Part shown: piece after piece, positions 34,855 to 43,571 of the stretch
Position numbering within the stretch: position 1 is the first letter of the stretch
How the letters are laid out: the number at the start of each line of letters is the position of its first letter
Assembly (NCBI GenBank): GCA_023647555.1
Contig: JALRLY010000243.1
Location: 1-43,836, forward strand
Source of the DNA: Pancytospora philotis
Lineage: Eukaryota > Microsporidia
Direction: 5' to 3'
Length of the DNA: 43,836 nt
Position numbers and translations under genes: made by a program
Notes under the pieces: generated by a model
Told to the model about the DNA's origin: nothing
The model's input: the letters and a program-made list of their open reading frames with translations, nothing else
Database searches by the model: none

Positions 34855-35508
34855 ATGTGCGGCCAGCCTTCTGTTTTGGAGAAGTACATCGAGGCCGGAG
34901 TGATGAGGGCCGAGCTCAAGGAGCTGTTCAGCAAGCGCTTCCAGACGCACTGCTTCGCTGGATTCGATCTGCAGCTCAACCAGAACCCCGTCAGGCTCAG
35001 CATCAAGGTCAAGGACCCCCAGGAGGCGATCGGCGAGAACAAGTTCTTCCTCAAGCAGCTGCAGAGCATGGTTGCGCAGCGCCTCGCGATGCCCGCCGCG
35101 AACGTCGACATCATCTTCGAGAAGATCGCGGAGGCCCGCCTCGAGCCTGCCGTCCACGCCGAGGCGCTCAGGACCACCTTCCTGACCGGCCGGCCCTACA
35201 AGCGCGCGATCAACGCCATCATCCGCGATGTGCGCTCCGCGGGCGGCCAGGGCGTGATGGTCAAGGTTGCCGGTAAGATCAAGGGACTGAGGGCCCGCTC
35301 CACCAAATTCTTCGACGGGCTGCTCATCCAGAGCGGCCAGCCCGCCAAGGACTACATCAGGACCTCTGTCGCGGAGGCCAAGTGCAAGCAGGGCGTGATC
35401 GGCATCCAGGTCTCTGTCATGCTGCCGTACGATCCCGAGGGCATCAAGGGCACCAGCACGCTGCTCCCTGATAAGATCATTGTTCTCGAGCCAAAGACGT
35501 TTAATTAA
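34855..35508 (+). CDS. RPS3: 40S ribosomal protein S3 (uS3)
   Basis: Protein of 217 aa. uS3 sits at the mRNA entry channel of the small ribosomal subunit. The KH-type domain is seen at about residues 20-95 (ELKELFSKRF...VRLSIKVKDPQEAIGENKFFLKQLQ), followed by GQGVMVKVAGKIKGLRARSTKFFDGLLIQSG, the most conserved block, and VSVMLPYDPEG near the end. It is a little shorter than yeast S3 (240 aa). No intron is needed to explain the frame. The upstream frame extension is the promoter region. Confidence 0.95.
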   Translation: MCGQPSVLEKYIEAGVMRAELKELFSKRFQTHCFAGFDLQLNQNPVRLSIKVKDPQEAIGENKFFLKQLQSMVAQRLAMPAANVDIIFEKIAEARLEPAVHAEALRTTFLTGRPYKRAINAIIRDVRSAGGQGVMVKVAGKIKGLRARSTKFFDGLLIQSGQPAKDYIRTSVAEAKCKQGVIGIQVSVMLPYDPEGIKGTSTLLPDKIIVLEPKTFN

Positions 35509-35697
35509 ATTCAACCACTATACATGCATGCTGTAGGCTGAGACGATATTCATTTTTTGGGCGTTGCTTATGAGCGGTGGCTGGGAGCCAGGCGGTCTGC
35601 TATTCATAATTTCAGCCAGCAAAAAAGCGCCATCGTAAATAGAGGCACACAAATATAAATGCAATGCGGTACGCAGCAGTCTTTTATTTACTGTGGT

Positions 35698-36597
35698 TTA
35701 TTCCGGCAGCGCCCTGGGCTCCCTGCCTATGTCTATCTCCTTCCGCTCGACATCGATGCTGATTTTCAGCTGCTCGTAGACGCCGTGCAGAATCGAGTCG
35801 TCGCACACGTGGAAGTACTTCTTCCAGAAGTACTTGTGCACGCACTCCACGTCCCGCTTCAGATACTCGGCAGCCTTCTCGTCGCTCGCGGGCACGCACT
35901 GCGGGAAATCCACCACCTTGATGTCGCTCCCGCTGACCATCACGTTGAACTCGTTGAAGTCCCCGTGCACGTAGCCCGCGTCCCACAGCCTGCGGATAAA
36001 CCTTATCATGTTCGCCGCCACCGCCGCCGGGTCCTCCACGTGCACCTGGTAGAGCGTGTCGTAGTCCAGGAGCTCCATGACAATCGCGTGGCGGTCGTAG
36101 CAGAAGACGCGCGGCACGTCCATCTCGCTGAACAGCTGCAGGAACTCGTACTCGCGTCGGCAGTTCTCCTTGTTCTTGTCGAACCAGCTGGCGCAGCCCT
36201 TCAGATTGCGCTCGTCCACCTTCTGGTAGCTCGTGCGGCCGAGCCGGTGGATCTTGATCGCGGCCTTCTTGCCCTCGAACACGCCGTAGTAGATGTCGCT
36301 CTCCTTCCCGATCCCGATGTTCGAGCCCATCGCCCGCATCCCGCGCGCGCGCAGCCCGTTGATCGCGAGGCAGTCCAGGCCGCTGATGCTCAGCTTGTAC
36401 ATCTTGTCGCGGTACGTCAGGAAGCTGTGCGTGGTCAGATCCATCGCCAGCTCGTGGAAGTTGCCCACCGCGCCGGCGCGGCTCCGCAGCATCGCGATCG
36501 GCACGTACTCGTGGGTCTTGCTCATGCGCTCCGCGGCCTCCAGGATCTTGAGGTGGCTCTTGGTGACAGTCCACACGCTGTCTGATTCGAGCTTCAT
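35698..36597 (-). CDS. RIO2: RIO2 atypical kinase/ATPase of 40S maturation
   Basis: Protein of 299 aa. RIO2 binds pre-40S particles and acts as an ATPase in the final cytoplasmic steps. An N-terminal winged helix (about 5-85) is followed by the RIO core: GIGKESDIY (95-103), ATP lysine K115 in AAIKIHR, the catalytic HGDFNEFN (211-218) and metal-binding VVDFPQ (228-233). It lacks the long C-terminal tail of yeast Rio2 (425 aa). An AAATTTT box lies at 36621-36627 and CCCC just upstream of the ATG on the gene strand. Confidence 0.94.
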   Translation of the reverse strand: MKLESDSVWTVTKSHLKILEAAERMSKTHEYVPIAMLRSRAGAVGNFHELAMDLTTHSFLTYRDKMYKLSISGLDCLAINGLRARGMRAMGSNIGIGKESDIYYGVFEGKKAAIKIHRLGRTSYQKVDERNLKGCASWFDKNKENCRREYEFLQLFSEMDVPRVFCYDRHAIVMELLDYDTLYQVHVEDPAAVAANMIRFIRRLWDAGYVHGDFNEFNVMVSGSDIKVVDFPQCVPASDEKAAEYLKRDVECVHKYFWKKYFHVCDDSILHGVYEQLKISIDVERKEIDIGREPRALPE

Positions 36598-36815
36598 CGC
36601 GGGGAGCGTTTCTTCCGCGCAAATTTTGCGCCGGCGGCTGCCCGGCCGGTACCGGCATGCGCGATGTACAAATGCAGATTTTGCTGCGCAGCTTGAAATA
36701 ATTTATGTCATTGCGTGTCTGATCGGATGTCTATGTTAATGAGCAAATGATCGGCACTAATTAAATGTCGTTGCGCTGTCATTTTTTGAATTTAAGGAAT
36801 AGGCTGTGGCCGCCC

Positions 36816-37436
36816 ATGCTGTATCTGTTGCTAGCGCTGGAGCGGACAACCATGGCATATGCCACGCTTCGTCACGCCCGCGACTCGTCATACGAGAGCA
36901 ATGAACTGAGCAGCGCCGTTGACGAGAGCATGCTCCGCGCGCTCGATGCATTCAGTTCTGAGTGGATCAGGGACGTCGAGGAGCTCGTGGTTGGCTCGCT
37001 GCACAATTCCGCACCAGATGAGTCAGCGGGCGCTTTGACGAAGCACGATTATGCTAATGGCAGCGAGGATACTGGGTCTGCAGCTGGAATCGACAATAAT
37101 CAAAGGACGGCGCCATCCCACGGTAACAATGCTGAAATAGCAACACAGCCCGTGCACTACGGAAGTGCAAGCAATCCAGATTGCGCAGCTGCGGGGCCGA
37201 AGGATCCAATCGTATGCAATAGCCGGTCAATTCTGGCTAGCTCGGACAATGGCTGTAGCGCCCATTGTGGGGCAGACCATGCCTATGCCATGAATGCCAA
37301 TACGAACAGACGTAGGCGCAAAAGGCTCCGCCCATCGCCAACGATAATCAGACGCTGGTGCTGGGATTGCAGAATCAGACATTGGCTAGAACAGAAATAC
37401 CGCGCAGAGAGCAGCGATACTGCAGAATCTGATTGA
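36816..37436 (+). CDS. Low-GC orphan protein with possible N-terminal signal sequence
   Basis: Protein of 206 aa from the ATG at 36816, which follows CCGCCC. The first ten residues (MLYLLLALER) are hydrophobic but short for a signal peptide. The middle is Asn/Ser/Asp/Ala-rich and looks disordered. The end is distinctive: RRRRKRLRPS, then RRWCWDCRIRHWLEQKYR, with Trp and Cys. Codon use is AT-rich compared with neighbours. No family is recognised; a nuclear-localised or secreted orphan are both possible. Confidence 0.5.
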   Translation: MLYLLLALERTTMAYATLRHARDSSYESNELSSAVDESMLRALDAFSSEWIRDVEELVVGSLHNSAPDESAGALTKHDYANGSEDTGSAAGIDNNQRTAPSHGNNAEIATQPVHYGSASNPDCAAAGPKDPIVCNSRSILASSDNGCSAHCGADHAYAMNANTNRRRRKRLRPSPTIIRRWCWDCRIRHWLEQKYRAESSDTAESD

Positions 37437-37714
37437 TTAAATATAATTTACCTCATAGTCTATAGATTTAACTAAATGGCTATTTATATGAGAATGCTAG
37501 TCGTTTGGTGGCCATATCGCTGTATATTGCAATGAATGAAGGTACTGCAAGAAATACTACTCTGTGCGAGCCCTTGATTCCTATCACTGTAGTCTTTCAG
37601 TATGCTGCAGGTCGCATGCTCAAAATGTGTCCACTCAAATGGTGTTTGTACGATGCAAGCTCTGCCGTCGTGTACTATTCGCAGAGACAGCATAGTCGTA
37701 GCGGGAGTCATGCG

Positions 37715-38494
37715 CTATTCCTTGGCCCCGCCCTCCAGGCCCGCTAAAATGCACTCGATGCGCGTCTCGACCGCCGGGTTCTTGAGCTCTTTGATATAGT
37801 GCGCGCGGATGTAGCGCACCAGCTTGGCGAAGCGCGCGCCGCACTTCTCCTTGAGCAGCTCGCCGCAGATGAGCAGAAACACCTCCACCACGTAGCCGCT
37901 GAGCGCGCTGGGCTCGCAGTTCAGGACAGACGCCAGCCAGAGCCAGCAGCCCGACACGTGCTCGGCGAGGTTGAGGTAGCCGAAGTACACCGCGTACATC
38001 CCCTTGAGCTCGTTCTCGCCGCCCTGCTTGACAACGAGCAGCTGCAGGTAGCGCGAGGGGAGCGCAGCCCCGAGCTTGAGCATCACGTAGCTGAGCGGCT
38101 TGTACGACTCGAAGTGCGACGACACTTGGACGCGCCCCTGGTCGAGGAGCTTGCGCGCGAGGATCTCCACGAAGAGCGCATCGTTCTGCCGCGGCAGCAG
38201 CTCCGCGACGATCGCGGCCGTGTGCGCGTAGTCGGTGGATATCTGGTTGCACCGCTTGTTGACGAGCAGGCGCGTGGCCAGCAGCTCGTCCGGGTCGGCC
38301 GTGCGCGCGTCGTATGTGTAGGACGCGACCGCCGACTTGCACTGCGCGATGAAAGGCTCCGCGTAGGGGATGTTCAGCTCCATCGGGGCGCCCGCAGCGT
38401 CTGCCGGCCTGCTCAGCTCCTCTATCAGCCGGTCGAGCTCCTCGCGCTGCTTCCTGAGCTCCTCCAGCCTCTTCTGCCTCTCCGCAGCCTCCAT
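37715..38494 (-). CDS. GLE1: Gle1 mRNA export factor
   Basis: Protein of 259 aa. Gle1 at the cytoplasmic face of the nuclear pore activates the helicase Dbp5 in mRNA export. Residues 2-28 are a short coiled coil. The Gle1 domain shows VNKRCNQIS (78-86), GMYAVYFGYLNL, GCWLWLASVLN (182-192, the family's GWRWLA..LN block) and the helix KCGARFAKLVRYIRAHYI. Yeast Gle1 is 538 aa; most of the N-terminal coiled coil is missing. The start is supported by AAAATTTTACGAACGT on the gene strand (box at 38503-38510). Confidence 0.8.
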   Translation of the reverse strand: MEAAERQKRLEELRKQREELDRLIEELSRPADAAGAPMELNIPYAEPFIAQCKSAVASYTYDARTADPDELLATRLLVNKRCNQISTDYAHTAAIVAELLPRQNDALFVEILARKLLDQGRVQVSSHFESYKPLSYVMLKLGAALPSRYLQLLVVKQGGENELKGMYAVYFGYLNLAEHVSGCWLWLASVLNCEPSALSGYVVEVFLLICGELLKEKCGARFAKLVRYIRAHYIKELKNPAVETRIECILAGLEGGAKE

Positions 38495-38949
38495 ACGTTC
38501 GTAAAATTTTACGACTAATATCGCGCAAACATGCGCTTGCTGGGGTGCTGATTCGCAGCAGGCGTAGAAACTTAAAAGTTTTGTGGGACCTGCACATCAT
38601 TGCAAGGTGCTCGATGTTCACCCATAGAGCATTTGCCCTCTAGTTTATTGCCTAAATACAAAGCCTATTACGCAGTGGCTTTGCTGCTCATAGATTGTGT
38701 GCCGCTTACTGTTTAAAAATTCTGCTGCGGAGAAGCCTGTGCCGCAATCCAATAGCTGTAAAATGAGTGGTGTCGTTTGTAAAATAGGACCATTACTTGC
38801 TCGTATTTACGACCGGATAGTCCGTCCATTCCAGGTACTGGAAATGTACTGTTGAGTGTTTGAGGTGGCAAGTTCTGCTGGTTCGCAGCAGCATTGTCCC
38901 AGCAGCTTCACGCAGCCTTTTTAACCCGCACTCGGCACAGGTGCCACCC
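38495..38949. other. Divergent intergenic region
   Basis: AT-rich DNA with the AAAATTTT box of GLE1 at 38503-38510 and, on the right, CCTTTTTAACCCGCACTC and GCCACCC ahead of 38950. No RNA gene is recognised. Confidence 0.45.
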
Positions 38950-39240
38950 ATGCATATGCCTTATAGGCCGCCACGACCTTCATGCTCCCATGCCTTTATT
39001 GCGTTGTGTTCTAGACGCAGTTTTGAGGATTTAAATTCGTCATCTGACACTTTATATCAGGGATCAATATTAGGAAATTTCGTGCCTATCGCGGTCGCAT
39101 TTGTTCTTTGTGTACTAATTGGCATAGGTCTATGCTATCGGTGCTTTGTGTGCGCCATTCAGCGCGCGGTTTATCGGCAACGACCGCTACCGGCGTTGCC
39201 GACTCCCGCGAACCTGACGCAATGTGAAACTTTTTACTAA
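38950..39240 (+). CDS. Small single-pass membrane protein, unrecognised
   Basis: Protein of 96 aa with one strong hydrophobic segment (about residues 44-66, FVPIAVAFVLCVLIGIGLCY) followed by a basic, Pro-rich tail. No signal peptide. The ATG at 38950 is directly preceded by CCACCC. The gene ends 46 bases before the IRE1-like start on the same strand. Shortness and AT-rich codons leave doubt. Confidence 0.45.
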   Translation: MHMPYRPPRPSCSHAFIALCSRRSFEDLNSSSDTLYQGSILGNFVPIAVAFVLCVLIGIGLCYRCFVCAIQRAVYRQRPLPALPTPANLTQCETFY

Positions 39241-39286
39241 GTTTTGCTCTAACAGCGAAAATTTGGATTTTGCCACTCACCCTTCC

Positions 39287-41596
39287 ATGGCGACGAGATT
39301 CTGCAAGCGACTCTATTGCGCGCTGCTTGCTACTGCGCTGTGCGAATACGCTATACAGACCACCGACAACATGCTGTACCTGCTTTCTGAGCGGCGCGCG
39401 GGCTTTCCGATCCCGTTCGGGCGCGTCCAGCACCCCGACCACGATATGCCGCTGGCGGGCGAGCAGCGGGCGGACCAAAAATATCGCGGCAGCGACAATG
39501 CTGCGGAGGACCGCTCGCGCATCGTCGACGGCGGAGCGGCGCCAGCGAGCGCCCCCGGCAGGTATGCTTCCGCCGAAGCAAACGCGCTGTGCTCGCTCGG
39601 CCGGCCCGCGCGCGGCCTTGCCCAGCTCTCGGCGCTACAGAGCAAGGGCCGGCTCGACTCGATACGGCTGAGCGACGACGGCTGCGTGATCTACCGCGAT
39701 TACAAGATACCGATAACCATGCTCTATGGCACGCCGTTCTTGCAGGACAACATATCGATAATGGCGAACAGCCTGCACATCCCGTACGTCATCGACGGCA
39801 TATTCCTGGCCGTCGCTTCGATCGAGATCGTGGCGTACGATCTGGAGAGTTACAACCAGCGCACGATCCGCATGGACTACCTTGTGCACTGGCGCGAGGA
39901 GAGCTACAGCTACGAGGTCGACGGCAACAGGCTGGTGATCGATGGCACCGCCTACACCTTCCCGGCGCCCGTGCTGGCGGTATTCCGGCTCGAGCACCGC
40001 GGCGCGCTTCTGTATCTTGTGCGGCTGTTCAACAACAAGCTGCCTTCGGCCCTGCGGCACTTCGACTTTGCCCGCCACTCCGCGGCGAAGCGCGCAGACG
40101 GGGCGCTCACGCCTGCGGCCGAAAAGGCTGACGAGCTTGCGGCGCTCAGCAACACCGGCATCTGCCCTGTGCTCGACAACGATATTTTCGACCATTTGTA
40201 CATTAAGAATCTGATAGACTCTTCCCACGTGAGCAGCGTGCCCGCGCTTGTGCGCAAGTACGGCAGCGGCAAGGAGGGGCACGTCGATTTCGACGGGCAC
40301 CACTCCATGAGCATTGCGAGCCTGGTGCAGCTCTATGCGCGCCACGGCTTCTTCGTCTATGTGCTCGGCCACATCAACATCACCGTCGTGCTGCTGCTCC
40401 TCGTGTGCGGCCTCGTGGCCTACCACCGGCGGAACATCAAGCACTGCAGGCGGGTGGCGCCCGGGATCTACCGCGCGGAGTTCCTGGGAGCGCCCTGCCT
40501 CGTGTACCAGGTGGCCAACTTCCGGCACTGCTACAGCCGGCCGCAAGAGAAGAACGGCCGGCTCGTGGACATCTACAGCTACAACCGCCTGCTGTTCGGC
40601 CTTGCGCTTTTCCGGAAGGTGGTCGTGACGGAGGAGACCACGCAGTACGTCTGCCCCGACCGCGCGCGGCTCAAGGAGGACCTGCTTGCCGTGGCCCGGG
40701 TGCTGGAGTATATGCACGACAGGAACTGCACGCTCGACCGGCTGTGCCCCGAGAACATCCGCGTGTCCAGCAACGGCACGGTGAAGGTGCAGGCCATCAC
40801 CGACAACCTGGGGTGGCGGCCGGCGTCGCGCATTCTGCGGCGCGCGGCCAAGACCGGCCTGCAGTCCACGGTCGGGGATGTGTTCGCCTTCGGCTGCGTG
40901 CTCCACTACTACCTCACGGGCCACCACCCCTTCGACTCTGTGAGCCCCAAGAAGTACCGGGCGCGCGGGAGCACGGACTCGTCGGAGATGCCGCATATCA
41001 GCAGCGATGACGCAAGCAGCCCGAGCGAGCCTGCGCCCAGCGCGGCAGAGGCGCCGGTGCCCTGCGTGCACAGGCAGGTGCTCAGCGACGAGGCGCTGAA
41101 AACTGTCCTGGAAAACACCCGGACCAACTCATACTACATCCGCGTATCGGACACCGAGACGCACGATCTGATATACCACTGCGTCTTCATGGGTAACATC
41201 CGCATCTCCCAGCACCCGTTCTTCTGGCGGCTGGACACGAAGCTCGAGCTGATCTGCGACGTCTCGGACTACATCGACGTCAATCCGTACTACCGCGACC
41301 GCGTCGAGCGCCTGAAGGAGCTCGTATTCCGCGGGCGCTGGACGGACACGGTCGACCGGCGCATCCTGGACCACGTCGAGAAGAAGCGGCGCTACAACGG
41401 CATGAGCCTGGTCGATTTGATGCGCGTGATCAGGAACTCGCACAGGCACCACCACGAGTACGGCAACAAGGAGCTCTACTCGCTGCTCCCCGGCGGCATC
41501 GCCGAGTACTACACCACCAGGTTCCCCACGCTTGTGCTTTGCCTTTACAAGTGCAAGCACATCCGGAGCAACGAGGTATTCAAGAGGTATTTCTGA
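39287..41596 (+). CDS. IRE1: IRE1-like ER stress sensor with degenerate kinase and intact-looking RNase domain
   Basis: Protein of 769 aa. Order: signal peptide (1-22), linker, lumenal beta-rich domain (about 120-270, with LHIPYVIDG and RMDYLVHW as in IRE1 lumenal domains), transmembrane segment (about 353-378), kinase-like domain (about 385-640) and C-terminal KEN RNase domain (about 643-769, from HPFFW). The kinase looks inactive: the HRDLKPQN position reads LDRLCPEN (483-490), so catalytic Asp and Lys are Arg and Cys. DFG is replaced by DNLG (506-509) and no VAIK lysine is evident. In contrast, RNase residues Y703, R716, N717 and H721 keep the spacing of human Y892, R905, N906 and H910. 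A Ser/Ala-rich insertion lies between them (about 565-590). IRE1 cuts mRNAs in the unfolded protein response. The start at 39287 follows AAAATTT...CACCCTTCC and gives the signal peptide. Confidence 0.87.
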   Translation: MATRFCKRLYCALLATALCEYAIQTTDNMLYLLSERRAGFPIPFGRVQHPDHDMPLAGEQRADQKYRGSDNAAEDRSRIVDGGAAPASAPGRYASAEANALCSLGRPARGLAQLSALQSKGRLDSIRLSDDGCVIYRDYKIPITMLYGTPFLQDNISIMANSLHIPYVIDGIFLAVASIEIVAYDLESYNQRTIRMDYLVHWREESYSYEVDGNRLVIDGTAYTFPAPVLAVFRLEHRGALLYLVRLFNNKLPSALRHFDFARHSAAKRADGALTPAAEKADELAALSNTGICPVLDNDIFDHLYIKNLIDSSHVSSVPALVRKYGSGKEGHVDFDGHHSMSIASLVQLYARHGFFVYVLGHINITVVLLLLVCGLVAYHRRNIKHCRRVAPGIYRAEFLGAPCLVYQVANFRHCYSRPQEKNGRLVDIYSYNRLLFGLALFRKVVVTEETTQYVCPDRARLKEDLLAVARVLEYMHDRNCTLDRLCPENIRVSSNGTVKVQAITDNLGWRPASRILRRAAKTGLQSTVGDVFAFGCVLHYYLTGHHPFDSVSPKKYRARGSTDSSEMPHISSDDASSPSEPAPSAAEAPVPCVHRQVLSDEALKTVLENTRTNSYYIRVSDTETHDLIYHCVFMGNIRISQHPFFWRLDTKLELICDVSDYIDVNPYYRDRVERLKELVFRGRWTDTVDRRILDHVEKKRRYNGMSLVDLMRVIRNSHRHHHEYGNKELYSLLPGGIAEYYTTRFPTLVLCLYKCKHIRSNEVFKRYF

Positions 41597-41754
41597 GCAG
41601 GGCTGGGGTGTGTTTGCGCGCAGGTGGACCATCCTGCTGGTTGATTGCGTAATGGCTTATATGCTTGTGGATATACAGATGTAACTCTTAGTGCTGCATA
41701 CATGAATAATAAATTTAATCAGATAGTCTTTGGGTTTATTATTGCTCGTGGATT

Positions 41755-42003
41755 GTGTTAAACGAGAACGCCGATATGCGCGTGCGCACCGGGATCATGA
41801 TCGATGCAAATCGACCTGACCTCCTCGTGCACGACAAGAAGCGCTGCGAAATCATCCTCATCGAGGTCGGGATCGCGAGCCAGGACCGCCTGGTCACCGT
41901 AGAGACCGAAAAGACGAGGAAGTACGGCGTGCTTGCTAACAAGCTCGGCGCAGAGCATCCGCCGTTAGCAAGCTCAAGCGATTCATCTCCAATTGGATCT
42001 TGA
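41755..42003 (+). pseudogene. Fragment of a non-LTR retrotransposon protein (C-terminal part)
   Basis: The frame has no good ATG and stops a few codons further upstream. It reads NRPDLLVHDKKR, then IEVGIASQDRL and ETEKTRKYGVLANKLG. This N[RK]PD...DK....IE[VI]...D.....E.EK..KY..L...L pattern is found at the C-terminal end of non-LTR retrotransposon proteins. Similarity ends at about NKLG and the frame closes 16 residues later. It is therefore a relic, the rest of the reverse transcriptase being absent from the flanks. Its GC content is higher than that of the surrounding DNA. Confidence 0.62.
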
Positions 42004-42473
42004 ATACATTCCCCTTTTTCCGTGACAGCCCGCAGCCGGGAGCTAGCCGGAGGCGCCGCGCATTGGCGTACAAGGAGTAAATAGGACAATCAGAGGCCCG
42101 GCAACCCCACTGACTAATTGGACTAATCAGAGAATGTTCGCGAGTAGAACAATCTACTTGCATGACGGCTCACCCGGGCGCTCGCTTGAACACTTATAAG
42201 TATATCGCTTAAAATCTGTCTCAAACAGAGGGGATAACGATAATATCATTCTTATAAAAAGGGGAATGTCAAAGGTCGTATTTCGACGCTCGGATTCGTC
42301 GTATACAGTCTGCAGCAACATGCATCGCCTATTTTCGGATACTGGGCGGCTCTGCCAATGGCAGCTATTGCTAGTGCATCAACTGGTTGCTCTGCCCCTC
42401 TTGATGCGATTGCCAGTGTATTATTTGGTTTCTTGCCCCTTTTAATATCATGATACTGGGGAAATTTTACCCC
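42004..42473. other. Intergenic region downstream of the retroelement relic
   Basis: The region contains two CAATCAGAG/TAATCAGAG motifs (about 42090-42098 and 42117-42125), and a TTATAAAAAGGGG stretch near 42252. The right edge is the AAATTTTACCCC start signal (42462-42473). No intact gene is seen; further retroelement debris is possible. Confidence 0.4.
42462..42473 (+). promoter_or_regulatory. AAATTTTACCCC start signal
   Basis: This box directly abuts the ATG at 42474. A near copy (AAAATTTTGCCCC, 43559-43571) stands in the same place before the truncated paralogue, so the box is duplicated together with the gene start. Confidence 0.7.
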
Positions 42474-43421
42474 ATGTTTTCTCAATTGGTGGCGGGTGTC
42501 TACGCACTAACCATGCTTGGCGTTCGTTGCAGCGACTTGGTGGAGGGCAACAAAGAGAAAGCGGAGTCTTATGAGCATCGGAAGGTGCTATCCGGCATAA
42601 AGGATCTACTTGTTTCTTTAGAATCTATTGTTGAGAGAATGCGTGTTAAGTGTTCTGAAATTCACTCTTATGAGCGTCAAATAGACAGAGAAATTGTGAA
42701 GCTACTTTCCCCAGACTGTCCTGTTAATAACGGAGCTATCAATGGCATTACGAGTCGAATCTGGAAGTGCGTTGATAGGGCATCCAAACAGCTAATCACT
42801 ATGTCGGGAAATCCCACCTACGGTGAAACTCCTGAACAGTCTTTAGATAACATCGACAACCTTCTCGTGGAGACACGAAACGCGTTAAATGGGTCATCCG
42901 GATGCTCACGCACGCAGGGTGGCGATTTAAGCGGCATAGGTACCGAAAAGCCGGGTTCTGCCCAGGCCGGTGCTACAATCCAGCCCTCTGCTCCATCGAG
43001 CTCAGGAAATCCAGATGTTAGTGACGCTTCCACGTCTTTGAAGACTGCAGATACACATGCTTCCGTCGGTCCAGTTCCAAGCTTGCAGGGTTCTTATGGC
43101 CGGGTGCTTGCTTTTGTTTCTGAATGTTCTCGTAGGTTAAGGGCCGAGCTCGGGCTTATCAAAGAGCATGAAGAGCTGTTCGAAGAGTGCATTATGAATA
43201 CTCTGAGGCTGCTCTTTCCGTCTAATGCTATGGACTCCACGCCCGATGCAAGGGCGGAAAGTTTACGAACTGGCGCCATGGAGCTCCAAGGAGAGTACGG
43301 CACTGTTCGTAAAGCTATCGAGGAGTCGCTCAAGAGCATTAATGGCTTGGGCGCGCGCGTGCGGAAAGAACGAGATGCATTTGATCAAGCATTGGTTGCT
43401 CGCCCTGGCTCTACAAACTAA
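42474..43421 (+). CDS. Secreted protein of a local gene family, coiled-coil rich
   Basis: Protein of 315 aa. Residues 1-19 (MFSQLVAGVYALTMLGVRC) form a signal peptide ending near Cys. The mature part has a helical first half with heptads (about 25-80), a Ser/Pro/Gly-rich middle (about 140-200), and a second helical half (about 205-305). No family is recognised. A second copy of its start lies at 43572. Codon use is AT-rich. The frame is open eight codons further upstream, but the start signal AAATTTTACCCC marks 42474. The stop is followed at once by ATAAA (CTAAATAAAC). It is probably exported; lineage-specific families near repeats often act at the host interface, which is inference here. Confidence 0.75.
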   Translation: MFSQLVAGVYALTMLGVRCSDLVEGNKEKAESYEHRKVLSGIKDLLVSLESIVERMRVKCSEIHSYERQIDREIVKLLSPDCPVNNGAINGITSRIWKCVDRASKQLITMSGNPTYGETPEQSLDNIDNLLVETRNALNGSSGCSRTQGGDLSGIGTEKPGSAQAGATIQPSAPSSSGNPDVSDASTSLKTADTHASVGPVPSLQGSYGRVLAFVSECSRRLRAELGLIKEHEELFEECIMNTLRLLFPSNAMDSTPDARAESLRTGAMELQGEYGTVRKAIEESLKSINGLGARVRKERDAFDQALVARPGSTN

Positions 43422-43571
43422 ATAAACTGGCTATTCTCTTTTTCGTTTGATGATGCTCTTGTTGTATTAACGCTTTGCGTTGCAGCCCTGGAAATGCTTG
43501 AGCGGCCATATCATCAATGACGTGGCGAAAATAGCGAAGCTGATGTGGAATCAGGCGCAAAATTTTGCCCC

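Noticed and set aside
35684..36658. 324-aa minus-strand ORF over RIO2
   Set aside because: Arg/Gly-rich shadow of the RIO2 frame.
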